Counted from the stretch's first letter, positions 10,421 to 18,122 are shown. The stretch: 64,000 bases of DNA from Pseudoglutamicibacter cumminsii (GCF_003143995.1 NZ_QFWG01000005.1:85256-149255), one strand, 5' to 3'. Notes: a model not told the origin generated them from the sequence alone. Program-made: numbers and translations.

Positions 10421-11545
10421 ATGAGCCAGCGACGCCCACGCGTACCGCATGCGCACAGTGCACAGCAGGCGCGTGAATCCAGCGCGCAACAAGCTCGCGA
10501 AGCTGAGCAAGCACGCGAAGACGCAGAAGCGCGCGAAGCTGAGCAAGCGCACAAAGCCGAAGAAGCGCGCAAAGACGCAGAGGCGTTGCAGTCGGCGCAA
10601 GAGCCCGGACTAACACCGCACCCTGAACAGGCGCATCAGCCTGAACCTTCGGTAGCTGAGGCTGACAAGCCGCAAGAGACCATCACCGCTACATCTAAGG
10701 CGCGGCCCAGCAAGCAAGATAAGAAGCAGCGCCGCCTCGAAAAAAGCGAACGCCGCCGCATGCAACGCGAGCAGGCCCGCAAGCGTGCCGAGGCGCGGGC
10801 GAAAGACACCGAAGAACGCAAAGCGCGCTTCCACGCTCGCCAAGAAAAAGCTAAACAAGAGCGTGCCTCGCGCGCCTCAGTGCGGGACGCCCAGCACCCA
10901 GCGCAACGCAACGACCAAGCTGGAACTAAGCGTGGACGTGCCGCGGCGCGAGCCGCGGCGGCCGAACGCCGCAAAGCCCGCGTCAACGATCGGCTTACCG
11001 AACGTGCCGCACTTCAAGGTGCCATCCGTTCCACCGGAGTGCGTGCCTCAGCGCAGAAGACCAAGCCGACGCCGCAGCAGCCGGTTCCAGCGAAAAGCTT
11101 GTCGATGCGCGTTATCGTGCTGACCATCGTCGTCATCATCTCTGCGGTGACGATGTTCCCGGCACTCACAACACTCGGCAACCAGACGGCTGAACTTAAC
11201 AAAGCCCGCGCTGACATCGCCCAAGCTAAAGCCGAACAAGAACGGCTAGACCGCGAGCTTAAACGCTGGGACGACCCCGAATACATCAAGCAGCAGTCAC
11301 GCAACCGGCTCAACGTGTATTCGCCGGGGGAGAAGCTCTACGTTCCGGTCGGTAAGCCGGCCAAGAAGAAGCTCGCAGCGACAAGCCATCCAAGCGGTTA
11401 CAGGCAAGGGCTGCCGTGGGCAGAAGGTCTGTGGGATTCCACGGTTTCATTAGGAACCAACCCGACCTCACGCCAACAAACCGACCAGAAGACTGAACAG
11501 AACCAGAACACTGGTCAGAACCACAAGACTGATCAGAACGACTAA
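10421..11545 (+). CDS. FtsB/DivIC-like septum formation initiator with long charged N-terminal extension
   Basis: Predicted bitopic divisome protein (374 aa). Residues ~1-225 are an unusually long, Ala/Glu/Lys/Arg-rich cytoplasmic region with imperfect AREAEQA/KDAEA heptad-like repeats, likely helical or coiled-coil. One transmembrane helix follows (about 230-250), then an external coiled coil and the DivIC signature DPEYIKQQSRNRLNVYSPGE. The C-terminal tail is Q/N/T-rich with three near-copies of a 6-7 residue unit ending in QN. Homologues are usually 150-230 aa, so the N-terminal extension is the odd part. ATG at 10421 with AAAGGA 7 nt upstream. Its position between eno and DUF501 is conserved in actinobacteria. 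Confidence 0.85.
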   Translation: MSQRRPRVPHAHSAQQARESSAQQAREAEQAREDAEAREAEQAHKAEEARKDAEALQSAQEPGLTPHPEQAHQPEPSVAEADKPQETITATSKARPSKQDKKQRRLEKSERRRMQREQARKRAEARAKDTEERKARFHARQEKAKQERASRASVRDAQHPAQRNDQAGTKRGRAAARAAAAERRKARVNDRLTERAALQGAIRSTGVRASAQKTKPTPQQPVPAKSLSMRVIVLTIVVIISAVTMFPALTTLGNQTAELNKARADIAQAKAEQERLDRELKRWDDPEYIKQQSRNRLNVYSPGEKLYVPVGKPAKKKLAATSHPSGYRQGLPWAEGLWDSTVSLGTNPTSRQQTDQKTEQNQNTGQNHKTDQND

Positions 11546-11574
11546 TCTGGGCAGAAGCGTAACGAGGAGAAGAA

Positions 11575-12252
11575 ATGACGACCCCCGCCGCAGAAGCGCT
11601 CAACAGCGAACAGCGGATTCCTACTGAGAAGGACGTCGACACCGTGTCGCGCCAACTGGGCCGTCCAGCCCGCGACATCGTTGAGATTGGGGCTCGTTGC
11701 GTCTGTGGAAACCCACTTGTAGCGACCACCGCGCCTCGTCTGAGCTCCGGAATTCCGTTCCCGACCACGTACTACCTGACGCACCCGGTTGCGACGTCCG
11801 CGTGCTCACGCGTCGAGGCTGAAGGCCTCATGGTCACGATGAACGAGAAGCTGGCCGAAGACCCGGAACTCGCGAAAGCCTACGCCGCGGCCCACGAACA
11901 CTACCTCGCTGTGCGTGATGCGATCGGTAAGCGTTCAGGCGTCGGGGAAGTTCCGGAGATCGCGGGCGTATCTGCTGGAGGGATGCCTGATCGCGTCAAG
12001 TGCATCCACGTGCTCGTGGGCCATTCGCTGGCGGCGGGCCCGGGAACGAACCCGCTCGGTGACCAAGCTCTCGAGGCGATTTCCGAATGGTGGCGTCCCG
12101 ACGTGTGCTCGTGCGCTGGCGCGTGGGACACCGAAGGTCCAGCCCCATCCAAGGACAAATCACGCCACGTCCGGACCCAGGCCGGCGACCCTGAGAAGAA
12201 GCGCATCGAACGCGCCGCTAAACGTGCCGCAGAGAAAGCGGAGGGTAACTAG
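11575..12252 (+). CDS. DUF501 domain-containing protein
   Basis: Conserved actinobacterial protein of unknown biochemical function (225 aa). Visible features are cysteines in RCVCGNP, SACSR, VKCIH and DVCSCAG, plus a conserved VGHSLAAGPGTNPLGD segment; the Cys pairs could bind a metal or cluster, which is inference only. The last ~25 residues are Lys/Arg/Ala-rich. A good GAGGAGAAG Shine-Dalgarno sequence lies upstream. Its stop codon is directly followed by the ppx ATG, so the two are translationally coupled, as in mycobacteria (Rv1025-Rv1026). Confidence 0.9.
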   Translation: MTTPAAEALNSEQRIPTEKDVDTVSRQLGRPARDIVEIGARCVCGNPLVATTAPRLSSGIPFPTTYYLTHPVATSACSRVEAEGLMVTMNEKLAEDPELAKAYAAAHEHYLAVRDAIGKRSGVGEVPEIAGVSAGGMPDRVKCIHVLVGHSLAAGPGTNPLGDQALEAISEWWRPDVCSCAGAWDTEGPAPSKDKSRHVRTQAGDPEKKRIERAAKRAAEKAEGN

Positions 12253-13209
12253 ATGCGCGCCGCCGTCATCGACTGTGGAACCAACTCAGTCCGTCTGCTG
12301 ATCGCCGACATGACAGTCACCGACGGCGAAATCGAACTCACCGACTGCGTCCGCACCATGGAGGTTGTGCGACTGGGTCAAGGCGTGGACTCGCATGGCC
12401 GGGTCTCGCCAGAAGCCCTCGAGCGGCTCGCGAAACCCCTCGACGGTTTCGCCGCGATCATCGAACGCTACAAGCCAGAGCAGACGACCTTCGTAGCGAC
12501 GTCAGCAACCCGCGACGCCGCGAATGCAGAAGAAGTGCACGATGTGGTGCGCCGCTACCTCGGCGTGGAACCTAACGTCATAACCGGCGACCAAGAAGCC
12601 CTCTATTCCTTCACCGGCGCAGTTTCAGCTGTCGATGTTGCACCGGCTGAGAATGTCCTGGTGCTTGATCTCGGGGGAGGGTCAACCGAGTTTGTGATTG
12701 GCCGGGAAGGCGAAGTGCTCGCGGAAGCCTCAACCCAGATGGGTGCGGTCCGCTACGCCGAACGGTTCATCCACTCCGACCCGCCGCTTGAGAGCGAAAA
12801 AGAAGCCATCGCCCACGCCGTCGGTGACGTACTGACCGAGCTATCAGACACCATCGACCTCAGCACAGTAGACCGACTCGTCGGCGTCGCAGGAACCGTC
12901 ACCACAGTGCTGGCTCACGCTCTCGACCTGCCGGCCTACGTCCCAGAACGCATTACCGGCGCATCGATTCCCGTACCACTAGCGATAGCAATATGCGGAG
13001 AACTCGCTTCCTTCTCTAAGAAAAGGCTCGCCGACTTGCCGTACATGCACCCCGGCCGCGTCGACATCATGGCCGGCGGAGCGATGATCCTCAAGACCAT
13101 CCTCGAAACCGTCCACGAGCGTAGCAACGGTCGTGTCAAAGAGCTCGCAGCCAGCGAAAACGACATCCTTGACGGGGTTGCGCTCGAACTCATGCGCCGC
13201 ACGCTGTGA
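12253..13209 (+). CDS. ppx: Ppx/GppA family exopolyphosphatase
   Basis: Member of the actin-like ATPase superfamily (318 aa) expected to hydrolyse inorganic polyphosphate and/or pppGpp. The N-terminal phosphate-binding loop DCGTNSVRLL and the second motif LDLGGGSTEF are intact, with VGVAGTVTT in the C-terminal half of the domain. This is the short two-lobe form without the C-terminal HD-like domains of E. coli Ppx. The ATG follows the DUF501 stop codon without a gap. Confidence 0.93.
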   Translation: MRAAVIDCGTNSVRLLIADMTVTDGEIELTDCVRTMEVVRLGQGVDSHGRVSPEALERLAKPLDGFAAIIERYKPEQTTFVATSATRDAANAEEVHDVVRRYLGVEPNVITGDQEALYSFTGAVSAVDVAPAENVLVLDLGGGSTEFVIGREGEVLAEASTQMGAVRYAERFIHSDPPLESEKEAIAHAVGDVLTELSDTIDLSTVDRLVGVAGTVTTVLAHALDLPAYVPERITGASIPVPLAIAICGELASFSKKRLADLPYMHPGRVDIMAGGAMILKTILETVHERSNGRVKELAASENDILDGVALELMRRTL

Positions 13210-13217
13210 CGCAGACT

Positions 13218-13244
13218 TTGACAAACTCAGATCAGGCATAGAAT
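13218..13244 (+). promoter_or_regulatory. ndh promoter (TTGACA / TAGAAT), predicted leaderless
   Basis: TTGACA at 13218-13223 and TAGAAT at 13239-13244 (15-nt spacer, slightly short). The -10 hexamer ends 6 nt before the ATG at 13251, so the transcript should begin at or next to the start codon. Confidence 0.55.
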
Positions 13245-13250
13245 GGAGCT

Positions 13251-14639
13251 ATGCCTAGCTCACAGCAACTATCTCAGCGCCCACGTACTCTCGTCGTAGG
13301 TGGTGGATACCTCGGCCTCTACGTTGCCAAGAACCTCCAGAAGAAGGTTCGTAGCCTCGGCGGCATCGTAACCGTGGTTGATCCGCTTCCATACATGACC
13401 TACCAGCCGTTCCTCCCAGAAGTTATGGGTGGATCGATCGAACCACGTCACATCACCGTGCCTCACGCACGCTGGCTCCGCCACAGCGAGCTCGTTCGCG
13501 GCTCGGTCGTCAGCATCGACCACAAGGCCAAGGAAGCCCTCGTCAAGGGTGAAGACGGTGAAGAGTTCAACATTCCTTACCAGGATGTCGTCCTCGCGGC
13601 CGGCGCGATCACCAAGACGTTCCCGATCCCAGGCCTCGCGGACGCCGGCATTGGCGTCAAGCGCGTCGAAGAAGCGATCTACCTGCGCGACCACGTTCAG
13701 GAGCGCATCCAGTTCGCAGACAACACTGACGACCCTGTAGCACGCAACCGTGCACTGCGCGTCGTCGTTGTCGGCGGTGGCTTCAACGGCGTTGAGACCA
13801 TCTCTGAGTTGCACGACGCAGCTGTTCTGGCCGCACAGCGTTGCCGCAACATCACCCCAGCAGACCTCGACTTCCAGCTCGTCGAAGCGATGGGCAAGAT
13901 CATGCCTGAGGTCCAGGAAGACTCCGCTAAGTGGGTTGTTGAGCACCTCCGCGACCGGGGCATCACCGTGCGCCTCAACACCTCGCTTTCCGACGCGACC
14001 GACCGCCACCTCAAGCTCGTCTCGATGCCAGGCGGCGACCCAGTAGACGAGTTCGACGTCGACACCCTCATCTGGACCGCTGGCGTCCAGGCCAACCCGA
14101 TGATCCGCGACACCGACCTCAACGTCGAACAGCGCGGCCGCCTGACCGTTGACGCGACCCTGCGTTGCGTTGACGCTGACGGCAACGTCATCGAAGGCGC
14201 ATGGGGTGCAGGCGACATCGCCGCAGTCCCGGACCTCTCCGGTGGCGGCCTCCCAGACGGCACGTGCGTGCCGAACGCACAGCACGCCGTCCGGCAGGCA
14301 CCAGTATTGGCAAGCAACCTGCTCGCAGAACGCTACGGCCAGGGCGAAATCAAGGAATACAAGCACACCAACCTCGGTGCCGTCGCTGGCCTTGGCTACG
14401 GCAAGGGCGTAGCCAAGATCATCAAGTTCCCAATGCATGGCTTCCTCGCGTGGGCTGCGCACCGCGGCTACCACGGCATGGCCATGCCAACCATCGAACG
14501 CAAGATCCGCGTCTTCAGCGGTTGGATCAACCAGCTCATCGCAGGTCGCGATGTGTGGGGCCTGCGCAACGTGAACCGTCCATTCGACGAGTTCCGTAAG
14601 GCAGCTTCCCCTAAGAAGAAGGCTGATTCTTCCAAGTAG
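13251..14639 (+). CDS. ndh: Type II NADH dehydrogenase (NAD(P)/FAD-dependent oxidoreductase)
   Basis: Single-subunit, non-proton-pumping NADH:quinone oxidoreductase (462 aa) on the inner face of the membrane. Two Rossmann motifs are visible: the FAD loop VVGGGYLGLYVA near residue 16 and the NADH loop VVVGGGFNGVE near residue 177; MTYQPFLPE and the AGDIAAVP segment match the family. The C-terminal part is amphipathic with basic residues, consistent with membrane association. Together with SdhABCD it would feed the quinone pool. No convincing Shine-Dalgarno sequence precedes the ATG (GGAG lies only 2 nt away); the promoter predicts leaderless expression. Confidence 0.92.
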   Translation: MPSSQQLSQRPRTLVVGGGYLGLYVAKNLQKKVRSLGGIVTVVDPLPYMTYQPFLPEVMGGSIEPRHITVPHARWLRHSELVRGSVVSIDHKAKEALVKGEDGEEFNIPYQDVVLAAGAITKTFPIPGLADAGIGVKRVEEAIYLRDHVQERIQFADNTDDPVARNRALRVVVVGGGFNGVETISELHDAAVLAAQRCRNITPADLDFQLVEAMGKIMPEVQEDSAKWVVEHLRDRGITVRLNTSLSDATDRHLKLVSMPGGDPVDEFDVDTLIWTAGVQANPMIRDTDLNVEQRGRLTVDATLRCVDADGNVIEGAWGAGDIAAVPDLSGGGLPDGTCVPNAQHAVRQAPVLASNLLAERYGQGEIKEYKHTNLGAVAGLGYGKGVAKIIKFPMHGFLAWAAHRGYHGMAMPTIERKIRVFSGWINQLIAGRDVWGLRNVNRPFDEFRKAASPKKKADSSK

Positions 14640-14646
14640 CTCTCAC

Positions 14647-14695
14647 AGCGAGGTGTTCGGCTGCGAGTATCAGCCGAACACCTCGCTTTCTTTTC
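14647..14695 (+). terminator. Intrinsic terminator of ndh
   Basis: A perfect 17-bp stem (14647-14663 with 14671-14687), a 7-nt loop and a T-rich tail TTCTTTTC. Confidence 0.9.
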
Positions 14696-14766
14696 ACTCT
14701 TCGCGGTGAGTTCGCCGTGAAAACTGATACTCACGCGTGCCCCGCTACATAGCAGTCAGCGCGCAA

Positions 14767-14839
14767 GCCCCCATAGCCCAATGGCAGAGGCAGAGGACTT
14801 AAAATCCTTTCAGTCTGGGTTCGAGTCCCAGTGGGGGCA
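14767..14839 (+). tRNA. tRNA-Leu(UAA)-like, class I (short variable loop)
   Basis: Seven-bp acceptor stem GCCCCCA/TGGGGGC (14767-14773 with 14832-14838), discriminator A14839. Anticodon stem 14793-14797/14805-14809 with loop CTTAAAA, giving anticodon TAA (14800-14802), which reads UUA leucine codons. T arm CTGGG-TTCGAGT-CCCAG at 14815-14831. The variable loop is only 5 nt (TCAGT, 14810-14814), although bacterial tRNA-Leu normally has a long class II variable arm. The D-stem is weak, with three pairs plus a C-A mismatch. CCA is not encoded. A weak -10-like TACATA lies at 14746-14751. It ends one nucleotide before a peptidyl-tRNA hydrolase gene. I vaguely recall such class I UAA tRNAs being noticed in actinobacteria, but cannot confirm it here. 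Confidence 0.88.
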
Positions 14840-14840
14840 C

Positions 14841-15491
14841 GTGCCAGGTGTTGATCTGATTCAGCCGATCGCGGTCTTGAAAGACCCCGAGGCTTTAGCG
14901 ACCCACGAAGATACGTGCCTTGCGGCCGCGCTCGCATCCGTTACCGCGTGGCTGGCTTTCCCAGATGACCCGATGTGGGAGCCATGGATGTACGGGCCCG
15001 ACGGCCGCGGCGGTGGCCAAGGTAAAAGCGTGCGTCGAGGCAAACCGAAAGACTTCCGTGCACTCGAGACTGCCGGCGCAGTGATGGTGAGCGTCGGAAC
15101 TGCGAAGGCCGCAGCGCTCGCCCCGACCGAATATCCACTCACCGGACGCATGAAGCAACTGCAGGTGTCCGGAACCGAGTTCGAACACACCGGCGAACCA
15201 ACAGTCCACGGCGACATGGAAGCGCCACGTGTCTTGCACATCGGGATTGACACCGTGCTGGGGATGTCGACCGGCAAAGCGGCGGCACAGTCCGCTCACG
15301 CGGCCCTGACCTGGGCGATGCAACTCAGCCCGGAAGAACTTGAAGCCTGGATTGAACACGATTTCCCGTCAACTCTCATCCCACTGGACCGTGACGGATG
15401 GCGCACCACAGCAACCAATGCAACCGTTGTGATCCGCGACGCGGGACATACCGAAATTAAGTCAGGTTCCGTTACAGCTGTCGCTTGGTGA
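14841..15491 (+). CDS. PTH2-type peptidyl-tRNA hydrolase domain protein, directly 3' of the UAA tRNA
   Basis: Protein of 216 aa. The C-terminal ~90 residues match PTH2 (archaeal/eukaryotic-type peptidyl-tRNA hydrolase, which releases peptides or acyl groups from tRNA): GMSTGKAAAQSAHAALTW resembles the GKGKIAAQCAHA helix and IRDAGHTEIKSGS the catalytic-site strand and loop. The N-terminal ~115 residues show a similar order (LAAALASVTAWL, then a W-rich insert, then GAVMVSVGTAKAAALAP) and may be a degenerate second PTH2 copy; this is inference. The GTG at 14841 begins one nucleotide after the tRNA and leaves no room for a ribosome binding site; an open frame continues back through the tRNA but that is coincidental. 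Residue 19 is encoded by TTA (14895-14897), the codon the adjacent tRNA would read. Bacteria normally rely on the unrelated Pth family. Confidence 0.8.
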   Translation: MPGVDLIQPIAVLKDPEALATHEDTCLAAALASVTAWLAFPDDPMWEPWMYGPDGRGGGQGKSVRRGKPKDFRALETAGAVMVSVGTAKAAALAPTEYPLTGRMKQLQVSGTEFEHTGEPTVHGDMEAPRVLHIGIDTVLGMSTGKAAAQSAHAALTWAMQLSPEELEAWIEHDFPSTLIPLDRDGWRTTATNATVVIRDAGHTEIKSGSVTAVAW

Positions 15492-15593
15492 AGCCGACCT
15501 GTAGGATAGATCACGGTTCCTTGGACGCGCGTTTCAGCACGTGAATCTCACGGGGTGAAGGGCGCCGCCCTAAGAAAAAGAGGTAGAAAATTA

Positions 15594-16583
15594 ATGGCTT
15601 ACCGCAGCAGTAACCCGGTGTTTAAAGACAAAAACTTCCGAGAGAAGATGCGGAACGGCGAGGGCGCTGAAGCTATTCACGCGCCTTCGGCAGCAGACCT
15701 TGACCGTATGTACGGCGCTCCTTCGGCACAGGCCGGCCAGCAGGCTCCGCAGCAACCATACGGTTACAACGGTCCACAGAACGCCCCACAGAACCAGTAC
15801 GGCTACCAGCCGCAGCAGGGTTACGAGCAGCCGAACTACGCTGCAGGTGACCTGAGCGTCCAGGGTAATCAGGGCGACCGGATGGTTATGGGCGATGTGC
15901 TCAACAAGATGACCATCATGCTCGGCCTCATTGTGGCTTCCGGCGCTGTCGCTTGGTTCCTGGTGATGAACTCGGTCCGCAACGCGATGGCGGGCATGGG
16001 TTTCGGCGCGCTGGGCGGCTCGGTTTTCGCGATGGTGGGTATCGCGGCGCTTGCGGCGTTCGTGATCGCTCTTGTCAACCAGTTCAAGCGGGTTACCTCG
16101 CCAACGCTTTCGGTGATCTACGCGGTCCTTGAAGGTTTCGTTCTGGGTGCGATCTCCGCGATCGCTGAAGTCGCCTACCCTGGTATCGCGCTTCAGGCGG
16201 TTCTCGGTACGGTCCTCGTCTTCGCTGTGACCTTGGGCCTGTTCCGCTCCGGCAAGTACCGCACCTCGCCACGCATGACCCGCATCGTCATGGTTGCGGC
16301 AATCGCGTACCTCGCGTTCTCGCTCGTGAACCTTGGCCTCGTGCTGATCGCGGGTACCTCGATGCGCACGGGCCTCTTCGGCATGGCGATCGGCCTGTTC
16401 GCAGTGCTGCTGGCGACCTACTTCCTGGTCATGGACTTCGAGTTCATCCAGAACGCAATCTCCCAGGGCGCTCCAAAGCAGGTCGCATGGACCTGCGCTT
16501 TCGGCCTGACCTTGACGCTCGTGTGGATCTACATCGAGATCCTGCGCCTGCTCATGATCATCCGCGAAATGGTGGACCGCTAA
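15594..16583 (+). CDS. Bax inhibitor-1 / YccA family membrane protein
   Basis: Polytopic membrane protein (329 aa) of the BI-1/YccA family; members influence Ca2+/H+ leak or FtsH activity, but the function in actinobacteria is not established. The N-terminal ~95 residues are hydrophilic and rich in Q, P, Y, G and N (QQPYGYN-like repeats), followed by seven hydrophobic helices and a final charged loop IREMVDR. Start at ATG 15594 because AAGAGG lies just upstream; in-frame codons back to 15555 have no ribosome binding site. The upstream region 15492-15593 contains a TAGGAT -10-like hexamer near 15503. Confidence 0.9.
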   Translation: MAYRSSNPVFKDKNFREKMRNGEGAEAIHAPSAADLDRMYGAPSAQAGQQAPQQPYGYNGPQNAPQNQYGYQPQQGYEQPNYAAGDLSVQGNQGDRMVMGDVLNKMTIMLGLIVASGAVAWFLVMNSVRNAMAGMGFGALGGSVFAMVGIAALAAFVIALVNQFKRVTSPTLSVIYAVLEGFVLGAISAIAEVAYPGIALQAVLGTVLVFAVTLGLFRSGKYRTSPRMTRIVMVAAIAYLAFSLVNLGLVLIAGTSMRTGLFGMAIGLFAVLLATYFLVMDFEFIQNAISQGAPKQVAWTCAFGLTLTLVWIYIEILRLLMIIREMVDR

Positions 16584-16652
16584 GCGGGGACGCGGAGAGC
16601 GACCAGCTTTCTGAAACATCCGCGTTGACAACGCTCAGCGCATAAAGCATCG

Positions 16653-16694
16653 ACACGGTATGCCAAAACACATGTTTTGGCATACCGTGTTTTT
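16653..16694 (+). terminator. 38-bp perfect palindrome plus T-tract, abutting the AI-2E permease start
   Basis: Two 18-bp perfect arms (16653-16670 and 16673-16690) around a 2-nt centre, followed by TTTT (16691-16694). The shape is that of the terminator of the upstream BI-1 gene, but the next ATG follows at once at 16695, so the structure also covers the whole translation initiation region of the next gene. It could equally be an operator or an RNA switch. Confidence 0.7.
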
Positions 16695-18074
16695 ATGCCC
16701 GAACCATCGAAGCGTCGGCTCCGGAGCGCCGGAGCGAGACTCGCAGAGCGGCTCCGTAGCGTGCGCAGCACGATTGAGCGGCGCCGTGAAGAACTCAGCC
16801 GTGACGAACTCAACGAACCACAAGCGCCTGTCGAGCAGGAACCCGAGCGTCCCGACATAAAGGTGCCGAGCGATGTTCCGCAGCCGTTGAAGGTCACAGC
16901 GGGTTATGCGTGGCGGATCGGTGCGATCATCTTGGTAGCCGTCATGATCCTGTGGGGTCTGAGCCGTGTCGCGGTGGTGCTGATTCCGGTCATGATTGCC
17001 GCGCTGCTGGCGGGCCTACTGTTGCCGCTGAAGCGACTGTTCCTCAAGATGCGGTTCCCGAACGGCCTCGCGACGTTCAGTACGTTGCTCGTCTTCGCCG
17101 CTGCGTTGACGGGTGTCGTGTGGCTTGTGGTCGCAACCATGGCCGACGGCGCGGAGAGACTGTGGTCTGAAGCGATCACTGGTATCAATTCGATCCGCAC
17201 ATGGCTGGCGACTGGCCCGCTGCAGATCACTGACACGCAGATCACCGACTGGGCGCAAGAGATGCTGCATCGCATGCAGGAGAACTCGCAGGATCTTCTG
17301 AAGCAGGCAGCCTCGGTCGGAACCACGGTCACACACTTCCTGACTGGTCTGTTGCTCACGGTTTTCGCTTTGATTTTCTTCCTGCTCGATGGCGCGAAGA
17401 TTTGGAAGTGGACAGTCGGCTTGTTTCCACGCCACACGCGGGCCGCTGCTGACGGCGCTGGTCGCCGCGGGTGGGGTTCGCTTGTTTCCTATATCCGTGT
17501 TCAAGTCATCGTTGCGCTGATCGATGGTTTCGGCATCGGGCTGGGTGCTTTCATCCTCAACGTCCCGCTTGCACCGCAGCTGGGTGTCTTGGTCTTCTTG
17601 GGTGCGTTCATCCCGATCGTGGGTGCATTCCTGACCGGTGCTATCGCAGTTCTGATCGCGCTCGTGGCCCAGGGTTGGGTTGTCGCGCTCATCATGCTCG
17701 GCGTCGTGCTGTTCGTTCAGCAGGTCGAATCGCATGTTCTGCAGCCGTTGATCATGGGCCGTGCGGTGAGTCTTCACCCGCTCGCGGTCGTTCTGGTGGT
17801 CGCGTGCGGTACGTTCCTCTTCGGCATCGCTGGCGCTCTGTTCTCTGTACCGCTTATTGCGATCATCAACAGTGTTGGCAAGTACCTTGCGGCTCGAGAG
17901 TGGGAGCGAGACCCTGCGGTGGCGCATCGCCGTAAAGAAGCGGGGCAGTATGACTCAAAAGCGGAGGAGGCGCCAGCGGGTACATATGATGAAGAAGAGA
18001 CCCCTCTGGCCTCAGACCATGCTGACACTGTAGCTGGTCGAAAGCAGCCGGAGCAGGGCGCTCAGGAAACCTAA
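16695..18074 (+). CDS. AI-2E family transporter (PerM-like permease)
   Basis: Polytopic membrane protein (459 aa) of the AI-2E/PerM superfamily, whose members export small molecules or ions. After a ~75-residue basic/acidic cytoplasmic N-terminus come paired helices (about 77-115 and 130-155), a long extracytoplasmic amphipathic stretch (about 160-230), then helices from ~230 to ~410 including the typical FIPIVGAFLTGAIAVL segment and QQVESHVLQPLIMG. The acidic C-terminal tail is ~60 residues. The ATG at 16695 directly follows a hairpin plus T-tract and has no Shine-Dalgarno sequence, so how it is translated is unclear. TTGACA at 16625-16630 could be a -35 element. Confidence 0.88.
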   Translation: MPEPSKRRLRSAGARLAERLRSVRSTIERRREELSRDELNEPQAPVEQEPERPDIKVPSDVPQPLKVTAGYAWRIGAIILVAVMILWGLSRVAVVLIPVMIAALLAGLLLPLKRLFLKMRFPNGLATFSTLLVFAAALTGVVWLVVATMADGAERLWSEAITGINSIRTWLATGPLQITDTQITDWAQEMLHRMQENSQDLLKQAASVGTTVTHFLTGLLLTVFALIFFLLDGAKIWKWTVGLFPRHTRAAADGAGRRGWGSLVSYIRVQVIVALIDGFGIGLGAFILNVPLAPQLGVLVFLGAFIPIVGAFLTGAIAVLIALVAQGWVVALIMLGVVLFVQQVESHVLQPLIMGRAVSLHPLAVVLVVACGTFLFGIAGALFSVPLIAIINSVGKYLAAREWERDPAVAHRRKEAGQYDSKAEEAPAGTYDEEETPLASDHADTVAGRKQPEQGAQET

Positions 18075-18122
18075 CCCCTCGACAATAACCGCTGGAATCC
18101 ATCGGCCAGGAGAATCGGAATA

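Noticed and set aside
14767..14839. tRNA-Lys or a pseudo-tRNA instead of a UAA tRNA
   Set aside because: The anticodon loop is CTTAAAA, so positions 34-36 are TAA, not TTT; acceptor, anticodon and T stems pair fully apart from one G-U, which argues against a decayed gene.
14781..14840. Upstream extension of the PTH2 reading frame through the tRNA gene
   Set aside because: The frame is open there, but the sequence is fully accounted for by the tRNA and translates to nothing conserved.
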